A stretch of DNA of 64,000 nucleotides, from NCBI RefSeq assembly GCF_963678635.1, contig NC_087062.1, positions 42,858,395 through 42,922,394 on the forward strand, written 5' to 3'. Source of the DNA: Symsagittifera roscoffensis. Lineage: Eukaryota; Xenacoelomorpha; Acoela; Convolutidae. Positions 48,445 through 62,839 of the stretch are shown one piece after another. Position 1 is the stretch's first letter. Every line of letters starts with the position of its first letter. The translations under genes were made by a program, and so were the position numbers. Under the pieces are notes generated by a model. That model worked only from the letters and a program-made list of their open reading frames with translations, had not been told where the DNA came from and made no database searches.

Positions 48445-49580
48445 ATAATAAAAATGCAAGATACAGGGGAAGATACAAGAATTTGTTGAGGGGGGCGGAT
48501 TTTCAATTTTTTTTTTGAAAACTGACTTTTTTTAAGGTCGACCAATTTGATTTTCCGAGCGGTCCGAGAAGACTATAAAAACCCTTTTCTTAACTAAAAT
48601 TTTGCGCCGCCGGCAAATTAAAAAAAAAACAGGCCAAAAACCGCTTCAAAATTAGTAAATATTCGTGACAAAGGCGCGTTTACAAAATTTTAGGGTTGAT
48701 CAATCGAAAATAAATATCATAAATTAATACCAAAGGGAGGAACCTTTTCGGTTGGTGAGAGGGTCGAATCCAGGAGGGAAGGGTCCCACAACCCTAAATC
48801 CCCCCTGTTTATATATGCGATCGAGTCGTTCGTTATATATGCAAAAGTTATAAAAGAATTTCAAAAAATTTGCTGACACAGAATGACGGTTAAAAAGCTA
48901 GGGATGATTGCTTAAGTAGTAATTGTAACAACCCATGTCTGCAATGCTCGATTGAGTGACTGAGATTGTGACTTCTGGTTAGTTTTTGATCCGACCACTG
49001 GAAGTTAGGAAGATTTTGTTTCTCAGGTGTGTTTTACTTTTTTTTTGTAGCCCAATGTTTTTGGGTGTAGGAGCGTGACTAGACGCAAATGTCATAAAAC
49101 ATGAATGGGATGTCACGTTTTTGCCATTTACTGAGAAAAAAATCAATATACTGAGAAACACAAAATAAAAAACTGGTAGGTTTCTGACTCTTGTTAATCT
49201 TAGAAAGACAATAGTAGAAAGACAATTGTAGAAAGACAAATCATTTAAATTTTCAGGTTTACTGATGGACCATTTATTTTTCGGCGTTTCGAGGGCGTGA
49301 CTTTTTCATATTTTTTTCATTTTTTGTTCCAACTTTCGTAACGAAAATAAGGGAATATTTGTGTTTGGGGTGGGTTTTTTTTCTTCAGACAAATTTTGAC
49401 CTTATAACTAGCAATTTTGACGGAGCTTTTTTAAATATCGTTCGAAAACTATTGTTGTTTTGGGCTTAAATTTGAAAAGGTATTTCATCTGTGATCATTT
49501 TTTGTAAAGTTATGGAGGTTCAAAGATTTCCATTTTGGCGAATTTGGGACAATTAAGGGCGCGATATATTTTGCGCTATT
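48445..49580. other. Unit 1 tail: non-coding flank and truncated dispersed repeat
   Basis: No supported ORF. The last ~280 bp (about 49,300-49,580) are the beginning of the dispersed repeat described at 24,940-25,560, cut at the unit junction. Confidence 0.6.
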
Positions 49581-49690
49581 GGTATCACTTTTTAATAACG
49601 ATGGAATGTGTATATATATATATATATATACAAAATAACTTCTCGTTTTGCATTCTTTGCATTTTATCGCTAAAGTGTAATCTATCTGCA
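49581..49690 (-). repeat. LTR edge fragment upstream of actin copy 2
   Basis: These 110 bp are identical to the outer edge of the 5' LTR (44,928-45,039), apart from TA-run length. They are joined on the left to the dispersed repeat rather than to the rest of the LTR. Confidence 0.9.
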
Positions 49691-49744
49691 TCATGACTTA
49701 TTTTAGACGTTATTTTGTTGATTCACTGAAAGTCGAGTCAACTG

Positions 49745-49754
49745 CCATAAAAGG
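49745..49754 (+). promoter_or_regulatory. CArG box upstream of actin copy 2
   Basis: CCATAAAAGG lies in the same context and distance as in copy 1. The ~240 bp between the LTR edge and the ATG looks unchanged between copies. Confidence 0.6.
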
Positions 49755-49932
49755 AACGCCATGCGACTCTTTTTCAAACGAAAGTGGCATTAATTCACCG
49801 AAAACATAAAATCGGTACATGTTCGGCCTCTTGCTCACTTTGCAACTTCATTAGTGCCACTGATCAGCTCTAAATCAGATTAAAGTTTCTTTTGTGCAAG
49901 TTAGAAAATCTTTCAGTAAACAACAATTCAAA

Positions 49933-51294
<1,362 letters not shown>

Positions 51295-52897
51295 GTTGTA
51301 ACAAAAAATGTGATTAATTTGTACAATGAAATGAACTGATCTTGCCATATTGAAACTTTAATTTATACAAATAAAATTTATGGCAAAATATTTAAAACAG
51401 AAGTAAAGATTTTATATTTTTCTCAGTTTTCCAAATAAAAAGAGTGGAATGGAAATTATTTGATAACAGGACCCCTAGAAATCAAGAAAATTCGAAAACC
51501 TTCATCGAAATTCAGGAAATGTCAAAACAATTTCAATATTATTTCAATGTTTTACACAATTCCTGAACTTAATTCCAAACATCTCACAATTTTTCGGCCT
51601 TTAGGCAACCAACTTGGATTTTAAAAGCTATTGTAATTGAATATACCGATGTGATTCGATAGTGCAATGTTTCAATCTATGCAATAAGTTTCCAGACTAA
51701 AATGCTCATCACTCTACTTTGTGATCAGCTTTACTTGATTGAATACTGAAAGTGTGGACCTCAGTGTAGTAGGAACTTTTGAGCGTTTGTTCAGAAAAGA
51801 AAACGCCAAACTCTTGCCAACCTAAAGTACTAATGTTTATTTTTTAGCCTCTAAAGATAAAGTTTTTCAGTTTGCTAAAAACAATAAATGCGGAAAAAAA
51901 TGCGGAAAGTTTTCGGCAATAGAATTATAGAAATTACTCATGCAAATTGCACCAGCCAGATGCGCGTTTGAATCCACTTGTTAAGAAAATTCTAGGGTTG
52001 ACCTGTATAAACAAAGCATACAATTCCATACATGGGAGCCCATGCAAAAATTATTATCAGACATCATGAGTGACTTACATATATACACATAGGTCGATAC
52101 ACATTGGTCGACCTAACAACTTCATGAAGCTTTCTGGTCATCAAAAGAGTTGAAGAGTGTTTTTTTTGGATGAAAAAGAATACTGGTCATATAAAATCCA
52201 CATATCGTTTCCAGTCACTTGATTTCGGGCACACTTAAACCTCATGAATCTTTCTGGTCATCATTGGCCTTGACAAGTGTTTTTTTTTGGCTAAAAAAGA
52301 ACACTATGGTCATACAAAAACCACAAATCGTTATCAGGCAATTGATTTTGGGCACATTTAAACGTGTTTAACATGGTGTTGTGCTGAATGAGAGTTGGTT
52401 AAATTAACAAAATAATTTTGATTTTTAAAAAAGAAATTCCATTCAATTTTCAAATTATAAATGTACGGATAGAAATTTTCATAGAATAGTACTCCGAAAT
52501 TGAACAAAACATCACTAGCAGAAAAAATCAATGCTCTAACGAAGTGTCGGAAAAATTGCCGCCCTTCAAACAGCAGAACCAACAACTACAAGAATTGGGC
52601 TGAGCGCAGCCTCAATCGTTGTTTCGACCAATTAAAATGGGGCGGATCTTAATTAGAAATTTTCATTTTTGTTTTCCATGCGAAGTCAGGTTCATCAACT
52701 CATAAACAGAATGCGACCAGTGATACATCAGTTTAAATCCTTTCAGTTATGATTGAAAGGTCTTGAAACTTTTTCAAACGATTGTCGCAGTTTTGAGAAA
52801 AATTGGGTTGAAAACTTTGAGTTTGTCATTTTGGAGCCGTAAAGCGATCGAGTCAATCCTTATAAATTATTTAAGATCATTTATCCACGAGGGATAG
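51295..52897. other. 3' flank of actin copy 2, no gene seen
   Basis: This is homologous to 46,645-48,239, with many scattered substitutions and short indels over the first ~1.5 kb. No supported ORF. Confidence 0.6.
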
Positions 52898-53101
52898 GGC
52901 CAACATACGAGCTGTACAGCTCATCACGGCGAACCGCTGTTGTGCCCCTGCTTAAGAACTACATGCAATTTTTTTGGTTATTTTTCTGGGCTGGGTAATG
53001 TTGCCTCACCCTCAAGCAACGAGCACGGATCATGGTGGGCCTCGAACATCCGACCTTTCGATTGAGAGGCGGAGACGTTAACCACTTCACCACTGCTCCC
53101 C
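52898..53101 (-). mobile_element. tRNA-derived SINE, copy in unit 2
   Basis: This is the duplicate of the SINE at 48,240-48,443, with its B box at 53,038-53,048. It looks unchanged from its partner. Confidence 0.7.
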
Positions 53102-53929
53102 TATAATAAAAATGCAAGATACAGGGGAAGATACAAGAATTTGTTGAGGGGGGCGGATTTTCAATTTTTTTTTTGAAAACTGACTTTTTTTAAGGTCGAC
53201 CAATTTGATTTTCCGAGCGGTCCGAGAAGACTATAAAAACCCTTTTCTTAACTAAAATTTTGCGCCGCCGGCAAATTAAAAAAAAAACAGGCCAAAAACC
53301 GCTTCAAAATTAGTAAATATTCGTGACAAAGGCGCGTTTACAAAATTTTAGGGTTGATCAATCGAAAATAAATATCATAAATTAATACCAAAGGGAGGAA
53401 CCTTTTCGGTTGGTGAGAGGGTCGAATCCAGGAGGGAAGGGTCCCACAACCCTAAATCCCCCCTGTTTATATATGCGATCGAGTCGTTCGTTATATATGC
53501 AAAAGTTATAAAAGAATTTCAAAAAATTTGCTGACAGAGAATGACGGTTAAAAAGCTAGGGATGATTGCTTAAGTAGTAATTGTAACAACCCATGTCTGC
53601 AATGCTCGATTGAGTGACTGAGATTGTGACTTCTGGTTAGTTTTTGATCCGACCACTGGAAGTTAGGAAGATTTTGTTTCTCAGGTGTGTTTTACTTTTT
53701 TTTTGTAGCCCAATGTTTTTGGGTGTAGGAGCGTGACTAGACGCAAATGTCATAAAACATGAATGGGATGTCACGTTTTTGCCATTTACTGAGAAAAAAA
53801 TCAATATACTGAGAAACACAAAATAAAAAACTGGTAGGTTTCTGACTCTTGTTAATCTTAGAAAGACAATAGTAGAAAGACAATTGTAGAAAGACAAATC
53901 ATTTAAATTTTCAGGTTTACTGATGGACC

Positions 53930-54390
53930 ATTTATTTTTCGGCGTTTCGAGGGCGTGACTTTTTCATATTTTTTTCATTTTTTGTTCCAACTTTCGTAAC
54001 GAAAATAAGGGAATATTTGTGTTTGGGGTAGGTTTTTTTTCTTCAGACAAATTTTGACCTTATAACTAGCAATTTTGACGGAGCTTTTTTAAATATCGTT
54101 CGAAAACTATTGTTGTTTTGGGCTTAAATTTGAAAAGGTATTTCATCTGTGATCATTTTTTGTAAAGTTATGGAGGTTCAAAGATTTCCATTTTGGCGAA
54201 TTTGGGACAATTAAGGGCGCGATATATTTTGCGCTATTGACGCGTAAGAGGAGATTTAATCCGTCTTAGAAATCGTTCCAAATTGGTTGAAGGAAGCTCA
54301 TTTGGCATCAATGGTTGGTTACTAGGAGCAAAATCTGAACGTTATATGGCGCGTGGGGAATGGCTTTCACAAAAAAAATCTCAAATTTTA
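53930..54390 (+). repeat. Dispersed repeat, fuller copy at the end of unit 2
   Basis: This matches the reverse complement of about 25,100-25,560. It spans the unit 2 boundary at 54,238 without interruption, which shows that this is the original right flank of the duplicated segment. Confidence 0.7.
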
Positions 54391-55562
54391 AAATTTGAAC
54401 CGTACAATCTTGCGTATCAAAGAAATTTGGTCATATTACAAAACTGTTTTAAGGTTAATTTTCTTTGAGAAGATCAGAGCAATCAATTTCTTATAAATTG
54501 TTTCAGAGTCTTGAATTAAAGCATAAGTGGGCTGGTTTTTTCACTCTGCTGGAAAGATTAATCAGATCTGCAAAACTAATCAGATCTGCAGAAGTTTTCA
54601 TGATTAGTTTGGTTTGTTTTATTTTGCCAAACGCACCAACATTCTCTTTGTACACTTATGATTTACAAATGATCATTTGACAAAATCAAATCGAGCAAAT
54701 AAAATGAATACAAGAAAGGAGGAAAAAGAAAGTATCATTATTGCAAAGGTTTGCACTGGGGCAATGCTGCGCTTTGCAAATACAAGCAAGCAAACGACAT
54801 AAATCTTTTTAAATGAAATAAGAGAAGAAAACAGCCTTGACAATGAAAAATAATGAGGTTATGAATTCTAAACTATGACCAAGAGATTTGATGTGACATG
54901 TCCTCAGATTTGCGTTACGGTCCTTTGAAAATGTTTTAACACTAGCCTCCAAAAAGCAGCTTCATACGCTATGCATCAGAAGTCGCACCAAATAAAAACA
55001 GACCTAAAAGTTGTATGTAAAAAGTTGGAATACCTTGAATTTAAGGCACACGCACTAATTTTGCATTTTATAAATTGGAAAGCATAAAACCAAATCTTGC
55101 TAAAGTTATGCATGTCAAAAACGCAAAATATTTTGATTTGAATTGTTTTGAAAAGCAGGTATTTTTATTGAGCTTTTTTCGGTTCATTTGATGAAATAAA
55201 AAACATCAAATTTGTTAAAATATTACTATTGGAATGTCAGAGCAGGTATGAAAGGTATGAAAAAGGTACCACTTATGTATGAAAAAAAGAATAGCCGTAC
55301 TATTAATCTACGCTCGTTGAAGCTTGCTTGAGTGAAAACAGTGTGCTAATCATGATTTTCTCCGTACTACAAAATATCAAAAAATTCCAATAATCGCAAA
55401 TATTTTTGAAATAATAGCAAAATTTCTGGGAAAGCAACCACTTGCAGCATGAACGGCAGATGATATAACAAAAAAGCATAATCCTCAGCAAACTCCGAGC
55501 AGTGGCAACAAAGCCGACGAAAAGTTTTTGCAACGCAATAAATTTTTGTTTGCACAAAAGCA

Positions 55563-55640
55563 GGACCTCATCGGATTCGAACCTATGATTTTTGTCGTTC
55601 ATAGCACGAACTTGATTTATTAAGAAAGCAGGCTGAGCAA
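55563..55640 (-). other. tRNA-like sequence in tandem unit A
   Basis: The minus strand has a perfect B box GGTTCGAATCC (55,573-55,583). It also has an anticodon-arm-like hairpin GTTC-GTGCTAT-GAAC (55,597-55,611), whose loop would read GCT, a serine anticodon. Acceptor pairing and a good A box are missing. It is a degenerate tRNA or SINE-head remnant. Confidence 0.4.
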
Positions 55641-56375
55641 ATAAATTACTGATTTTGTTAAGCTAGTTGATAACCTGAAAAAAAAAATCGCCGATTAGGT
55701 GACGCTTGCAAATTACAAGCGTGGAAACTGGTTTCGAGTTCATCTAACATAATTTGACAGAGTTATATTTTGAGATGATGATTGTAGTTTAAGCTTAAGT
55801 GTATTAAAAAAGCATAATTTTGCTGGGTTCTTCACAGTGTTGGTAAGTTTGCTCGAATTTGCAGAATAATTATGTAGTTGTGACCAGGTCGATTGATTTT
55901 TTGCTATACAGACCAGTATTTTTTCCAAATATTTTATTAGGAAACTTTTTGATTATATTCTAGTCTCAAGAGAAAAATCTATTATTGCAAAAGTTAAAAC
56001 TTTGTTGATTAATGTACCCTGAAAGATCTCTTCATGTTTGACCTTTAATTATTCAGAAGTAGTAGGCCTCTGAATGGATTGCAAATGTTGGCTCTAGTTT
56101 TGTCTTTTCTGCGGACAAGAACCTTGCGTTTAGTTTTTAAGGCGTGAAATTTTTTGAGAAACTTTCTCAACCAATTTTTGCGATATACGCCTTGGAGAAA
56201 CCGTACAATCTTGCGCATTAAAAAAATTTGGTCATATTACAATACTGCTTTAAGGTTATTTTCTTTGAGAAAATCAGAGCAATCGATTTCAAATAGTTTG
56301 TTTCAGGGTCTTAAATTACATCATAAATTTGCTGGTTTTTTCACCCTGCTGGAAAGATTAATCCGATCTGCAATG

Positions 56376-56943
56376 TTTTCTCAAATTTCTAGATGAAGTT
56401 TTCATGATTAGTTTGGCTTGTTTTGTTTTGACAAACGTACCAACGTTCTCTTTGTTTTTACTGTGAAAGGAAGAAGTTTAACTAATCAGTTTTGAAGAAT
56501 TTTGTTTTGAGTTTTTTGCGAATATTTGTTTTCGACAACCCAGTGTACATAATTTGGGTAAACACCATAGAGCCACAAACACATTGCCTTACGAAACTTC
56601 GAAGCACTCAGACGATGCACATATACTCTCTTTTTCTCTCGCACACACACCACACACTCACTCATACAGACGCTCGCGAACCTACACACATACACATAAG
56701 CACACACACAAACAACATTGCCAACAGACAAATGACTAAAGTGTCAACGTGTTTAAGAATCCGAAAAAAAAATTGATTGAAAAACTTTCAGCGTCGAAGG
56801 ACAAAAACATCACGTTAGGGCGCACTGAAAATGAAGGCAAAATTTTTTTTCAAAAAAACTAACCCAATTGGAGAAAACTAGGTAACCATAAGTACTTGGA
56901 TTCCGCAAATTCATCTATTCATTTCAGTTAATTTTTGCTTAAA
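56376..56943. repeat. ~0.6 kb CA-rich module present in units B and D only
   Basis: The module begins after ggaaagattaatcc and contains a CACACA-rich stretch (56,640-56,715). It is flanked by a duplicated ~50 bp segment (tgctggttttttcac...ggaaagatt). Its first ~370 bp recur at 60,570-60,935 in the partial last unit. A diverged relative lies at about 61,950-62,220. Confidence 0.7.
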
Positions 56944-57969
56944 GCATAAGTGGGCTGGTTTTTTCACTCTGCTGGAAAGATTAATCAGATCTGCAGAAGT
57001 TTTTATGATTAGTTTGGTTTGTTTTATTTTGCCAAACGCACCAACATTCTCTTTGTACACTTATGATTTACAAATGATCATTTGACAAAATCAAATCGAG
57101 CAAATAAAACGAATACAAGAAAGGAGGAAAAAGAAAGTATCAATATTTGCATTGGTTTGCACTGGGGCAATGCTGCGCTTTGCAAATACAAGCAAGCAAA
57201 CGACATAAATCTTTTTAAATGAAATAAGAGAAGAAAACAGCCTTGACAATGAAAAATAATGAGGTTATGAATTCTAAACTATGACCAAGAGATTTGATGT
57301 GACATGTCCTCAGATTTGCGTTACGGTCCTTTGAAAATGTTTTAACACTAGCCTCCAAAAAGCAGCTTCATACGCTAAGCATCAGAAGTCGCACCAAATA
57401 AAAACAGACCTAAAAGTTGTATGTAAAAAGTTAGAATACCTTGAATTTCAAGGCACACGCACTAATTTTGCATTTTATAAATTGGAAAGCATAAAACCAA
57501 ATCTTGTTAAAGTTATGCATGTCAAAAACGCAAAATATTTTGATTTGAATTATTTTGAAAAGCAGGTATTTTTATTGAGCTTTTTTCGGTTCATTTGATG
57601 AAAAAAAAACATAAAATTTGTTAAAATATTACTATTGGAATGTCAGAGCAGGTATGAAAGGTATGAAAAAGGTACCACTTATGTATGATAAAAAGAATAG
57701 CCGTACTATTAATCTACGCTCGTTGAAGCTTGCTTGAGTGAAAACAGTGTGCTAATCATGATTTTCTCCGTACTACAAAATATCAAAATATTCCAATAAT
57801 CGCAAATATTTTTGAAATAATAGCAAAATTTCTGGGAAAGCAACCACTTGCAGCATGAACGGCAGATGATATAACAAAAAAGCATAATCCTCAGCAAACT
57901 CCGAGCAGTGGCAACAAAGCCGACGAAAAGTTTTTGCAACGCAATAAATTTTTTGTTTGCACAAAAGCA

Positions 57970-58047
57970 GGACCTCATCGGATTCGAACCTATGATTTTT
58001 GTCGTTCATAGCACGAACTTGATTTATTAAGAAAGCAGGCTGAGCAA
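57970..58047 (-). other. tRNA-like sequence in tandem unit B
   Basis: This is the second copy of the tRNA-like remnant, with its B box at 57,980-57,990. Confidence 0.4.
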
Positions 58048-59755
58048 ATAAATTACTGATTTTGTTAAGCTAGTTGATAACCTGAAAAAAAAATTCGCCG
58101 ATTAGGTGACGCTTGCAAATTACAAGCGTGGAAACTGGTTTCGAGTTCATCTAACATAATTTGACAGAGTTATATTTTGAGATGATGATTGTAGTTTAAG
58201 CTTAAGTGTATTAAAAAAGCATAATTTTGCTGGGTTCTTCACAGTGTTGGTAAGTTTGCTCGAATTTGCAGAATAATTATGTAGTTGTGACCAGATCGAT
58301 TGATTTTTTGATATACAGACCAGTATTTTGTCCAAAATATTTTATTAGGAAACTTTTTGATTATATTCTAGTCTCAAGAGAAAAATCTATTATTGCAAAA
58401 AATAAAACTTTGTTGATTATTGTACCCTGAAAGATCTCTTCATGTTTGACCTTTAATTATTCAGAAGTAGTAGGCCTCTGTATGGATTGCAAATGTTGGC
58501 TCTAGTTTTGTCTTTTCTGCGGACAAGAACCTTGCGTTTAGTTTTTAAGGCGTGTAATTTTTTGAGAAACTTTCTCAACCAATTTTTGCGATATACGCCT
58601 TGGAGAAACCGTACAATCTTGCGCATTAAAAAAATTTGGTCATATTACAATACTGCTTTAAGGTTATTTTCTTTGAGAAAATCAGAGCAATCGATTTCAA
58701 ATAGTTTGTTTCAGGGTCTTGAATTACATCATAAATTTGCTGGTTTTTTCACCCTGCTGGAAAGATTAAACAGATCTGCAGAAGTTTTTATGATTAGTTT
58801 GGTTTGTTTTATTTTGCCAAACGCACCAACATTCTCTTTGTACACTTATGATTTACAAATGATCATTTGACAAAATCAAATCGAGCAAATAAAACGAATA
58901 CAAGAAAGGAGGAAAAAGAAAGTATCAATATTTGCATTGGTTTGCACTGGGGCAATGCTGCGCTTTGCAAATACAAGCAAGCAAACGACATAAATCTTTT
59001 TAAATGAAATAAGAGAAGAAAACAGCCTTGACAATGAAAAATAATGAGGTTATGAATTCTAAACTATGACCAAGAGATTTGATGTGACATGTCCTCAGAT
59101 TTGCGTTACGGTCCTTTGAAAATGTTTTAACACTAGCCTCCAAAAAGCAGCTTCATACGCTAAGCATCAGAAGTCGCACCAAATAAAAACAGACCTAAAA
59201 GTTGTATGTAAAAAGTTAGAATACCTTGAATTTCAAGGCACACGCACTAATTTTGCATTTTATAAATTGGAAAGCATAAAACCAAATCTTGTTAAAGTTA
59301 TGCATGTCAAAAACGCAAAATATTTTGATTTGAATTATTTTGAAAAGCAGGTATTTTTATTGAGCTTTTTTCGGTTCATTTGATGAAAAAAAAAACATCA
59401 AATTTGTTAAAATATTACTATTGGAATGTCAGAGCAGGTATGAAAGGTATGAAAAAGGTACCAATTATGTATGATAAAAAGAATAGCCGTACTATTAATC
59501 TACGCTCGTTGAAGCTTGCTTGAGTGAAAACAGTGTGCTAATCATGATTTTCTCCGTACTACAAAATATCAAAATATTCCAATAATCGCAAATATTTTTG
59601 AAATAATAGCAAAATTTCTGGGAAAGCAACCACTTGCAGCATGAACGGCAGATGATATAACAAAAAAGCATAATCCTCAGCAAACTCCGAGCAGTGGCAA
59701 CAAAGCCGACGAAAAGTTTTTGCAACGCAATAAATTTTTTGTTTGCACAAAAGCA

Positions 59756-59833
59756 GGACCTCATCGGATTCGAACCTATGATTTTTGTCGTTCATAGCAC
59801 GAACTTGATTTATTAAGAAAGCAGGCTGAGCAA
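59756..59833 (-). other. tRNA-like sequence in tandem unit C
   Basis: This is the third copy, with its B box at 59,766-59,776. Confidence 0.4.
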
Positions 59834-60940
59834 ATAAATTACTGATTTTGTTAAGCTAGTTGATAACCTGAAAAAAAAATTCGCCGATTAGGTGACGCTT
59901 GCAAATTACAAGCGTGGAAACTGGTTTCGAGTTCATCTAACATAATTTGACAGAGTTATATTTTGAGATGATGATTGTAGTTTAAGCTTAAGTGTATTAA
60001 AAAAGCATAATTTTGCTGGGTTCTTCACAGTGTTGGTAAGTTTGCTCGAATTTGCAGAATAATTATGTAGTTGTGACCAGATCGATTGATTTTTTGATAT
60101 ACAGACCAGTATTTTGTCCAAAATATTTTATTAGGAAACTTTTTGATTATATTCTAGTCTCAAGAGAAAAATCTATTATTGCAAAAAATAAAACTTTGTT
60201 GATTATTGTACCCTGAAAGATCTCTTCATGTTTGACCTTTAATTATTCAGAAGTAGTAGGCCTCTGTATGGATTGCAAATGTTGGCTCTAGTTTTGTCTT
60301 TTCTGCGGACAAGAACCTTGCGTTTAGTTTTTAAGGCGTGTAATTTTTTGAGAAACTTTCTCAACCAATTTTTGCGATATACGCCTTGGAGAAACCGTAC
60401 AATCTTGCGCATTAAAAAAATTTGGTCATATTACAATACTGCTTTAAGGTTATTTTCTTTGAGAAAATCAGAGCAATCGATTTCAAATAGTTTGTTTCAG
60501 GGTCTTGAATTACATCATAAATTTGCTGGTTTTTTCACCCTGCTGGAAAGATTAATCCAATCTGCAATGTTTTTTCAAACTTCTAGATGAAGTTTTCATG
60601 ATTAGTTTGGCTTGTTTTGTTTTGACAAACGTACCAACGTTCTCTTTGTTTTTACTGTGAAAGGAAGAAGTTTAACTAATCAGTTTTGAAGAATTTTGTT
60701 TTGAGTTTTTTGCGAATATTTGTTTTCGACAACCCAGTGTACATAATTTGGGTAAACACCATAGAGCCAGAAACACATTGCCTTACGAAACTTCGAAGCA
60801 CTCAGACGATGCACATATACTCTCTTTTTCTCTCGCACACACACCACACACTCACTCATACAGACGCTCGCGAACCTACACACATACACATAAGCACACA
60901 CACAAACAACATTGCCAACAGACAAATGACTGAAGTTCTT

Positions 60941-61850
60941 TCTTATTACTGAAGTTACTAATCTATTTCGAAGCAAAAGAAATTGATTTCACTTTTAGTT
61001 AAGGTTCAGATTTTGTCAGTCATTCCTTTTGTTTTCTAGGCTTTTTAATAAGTTGCGTGTGATAACTCCAGTTTTGTATTTTTTTAAGAACAAGAATTCT
61101 TGTTCTTCTTGTTCCGACAATTGAAAATGGGGAGAAACTTTGTATTCAGGTGCTTCGTTTTTTTGTTTTCCCGAAATTGTTGAAACTTCAAAAACATTTT
61201 TAATGACTTTTTTCCGTTTTTTTATGAATATTTTTTATATGAACTGTTTTCTCAATTTTTCTGTTTTACTATGACTGTCTAATATGTCCAAGTCTAGTTT
61301 TTTTGTTCAGATCCTTTTATCAGACCACGATGAAAAAAAAACGGCACTAATTCGAAAAAAAACGTTTTCGTTTTTTTTAAGACTATGGTCGGCACCTTCT
61401 GTGCTACTTGCACAGTAGCCGTCTATGCAAATTTACTTTTGAAGATGTTTTTTTTTTGAGATATTTCATTTTCCAGATGTTAGCTCGATGCTTGTTGATT
61501 ATTATACTCTTCTTCGCAGCTAACAATTCGTTGCATCGAAAGTCGCGTAAGCAACGTGTTCTATTTCTTAATGTTCTAAGTAGCATTTTTCTACAGTAGG
61601 AACAAAGCAGAGAACAATAGGACGCTTTGCGCTAGCTAGAAAGAGAAATCTTTTGAGGAAAACTTTGAAAAACTAGATCAATTTATTTCGTCTAGTCTCA
61701 AATAATGTTCATTTTGAGAAAAACAAGTCAAGTAGGACAATTTACTCAAAAAATTAGCCTCCAAACAAAACTTACAAAGTGACAACTCAGCCTGAAAAAC
61801 TTAGGACTTGGATCTTGAGAACATTTGAAACACAAACACAGGCACATGCA
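60941..61850. other. AT-rich intergenic sequence
   Basis: I see no gene, RNA or structured repeat. There are homopolymer-rich stretches only. Confidence 0.5.
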
Positions 61851-61852
<2 letters not shown>

Positions 61853-61898
<46 letters not shown>

Positions 61899-61936
61899 CT
61901 CGCTCTCGCTCTCGCTCTCGCTCTCTCTCTCTCTCT
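61853..61936. repeat. (CT)n / (CTCGCT)n microsatellite
   Basis: This is a pure CT dinucleotide run with an interior block of CTCGCT hexamers, followed by CA-rich sequence to about 62,020. Confidence 0.95.
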
Positions 61937-62019
61937 GACCCAGACACACTCACTCTCACACACACACCAACACGCACAGAGTCACAGACGAGGACGCATC
62001 TAAACTCACACACAAACAA

Positions 62020-62839
62020 CATAATTAACAGATAGATGAATGACTATCAATAAAATCAAAATCCGAGAAAAAAGGACCGAAACTCATTCGAGAGTCGAAA
62101 AACGAAGGCATGACATTTTGATGCTCATTGAATTTATACGACTACTTTTTTTTCATGAAACCAACAGAATTGGAGATAAATAGGTGACCATAGAAACTTT
62201 AAATCCGAGGGTAAATCTTCAACTTAAACCGTTCGAAAAAATTTTTCATGGTCTTTTGCCCCATTTCCACATTCATAATTGCAGAATTTAACATCAATAT
62301 AGAGTTAGCAATATAGATTCCATTCAGTCAATTTTACTACTTTTACAACCAAATAAAAACTGATTTGGAAAACACCGTAGAACTTTGCATCCTGTTTTTA
62401 GGCACCTCTGATCTTGTTATGACTTCTGTTACTTTTTAATATCGATAAATATTAATTAAAATAATAAAAATGGTTTTCAGAAAGTAATAAAAACTAGACT
62501 CATGATCAAAGATTTGTATTTGATTTCGTGTGCACCCCTGAATCCACGTTACAAAGTTCAAAACTTCTCTTATTTCATTATTTATCGAAGTTTTTTATTA
62601 TCTTTTGAATGCATCGGTAATCTGCCTAGCTGAAACTCTCCTATTCAAAATTGTATTCAAAAATTTTTTCAGGTACAGTAACCTGAACTATCGTCGATAT
62701 GCACTTTTCTTAAAATCTTACATAGTAACTTAAATAATTCATAGACATGTATGTTTTTTTTTCTTATTTCTTCTATTCTCTTTTCTTCTCTGAAAACAAA
62801 TATTTTTCAGAAGTCGTTTGATTTTAAGTTCAACTGTTT
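62020..62839. other. Non-coding sequence with a diverged copy of the CA-rich module
   Basis: The stretch to about 62,220 resembles 56,705-56,915 (ccgagaaaaaaggac..., then ...attggagataaataggtgaccata). The remainder shows nothing I can name. Confidence 0.45.

Larger units (their letters stand above)
54399..60940. repeat. Tandem array of ~1.8 kb units (four, last partial)
   Basis: Units begin at accgtacaatcttgcg: 54,399, 56,200, 58,608 and 60,394. Lengths are 1,801, 2,408, 1,786 and about 545 bp (partial). Identity between the second and third units is very high; the first is a little more different. The short frames shared by the units (for example 127 codons at 58,487-58,870) change length between copies and show no motif, so I treat the array as non-coding. 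Confidence 0.85.

Noticed and set aside
56486-56976. Cys/Val-rich and His/Thr-rich ORFs over CA repeats
   Set aside because: They are translations of simple CACACA/GTGTGT sequence.
58487-58870. 127-codon ORF in the 1.8 kb tandem units
   Set aside because: Its length changes to 80, 105 and 71 codons in sister units through indels and altered ends, and no motif is visible.
61746-62022. Ser/Leu and Arg/Glu repeat ORFs
   Set aside because: They are translations of the CT/CTCGCT microsatellite.
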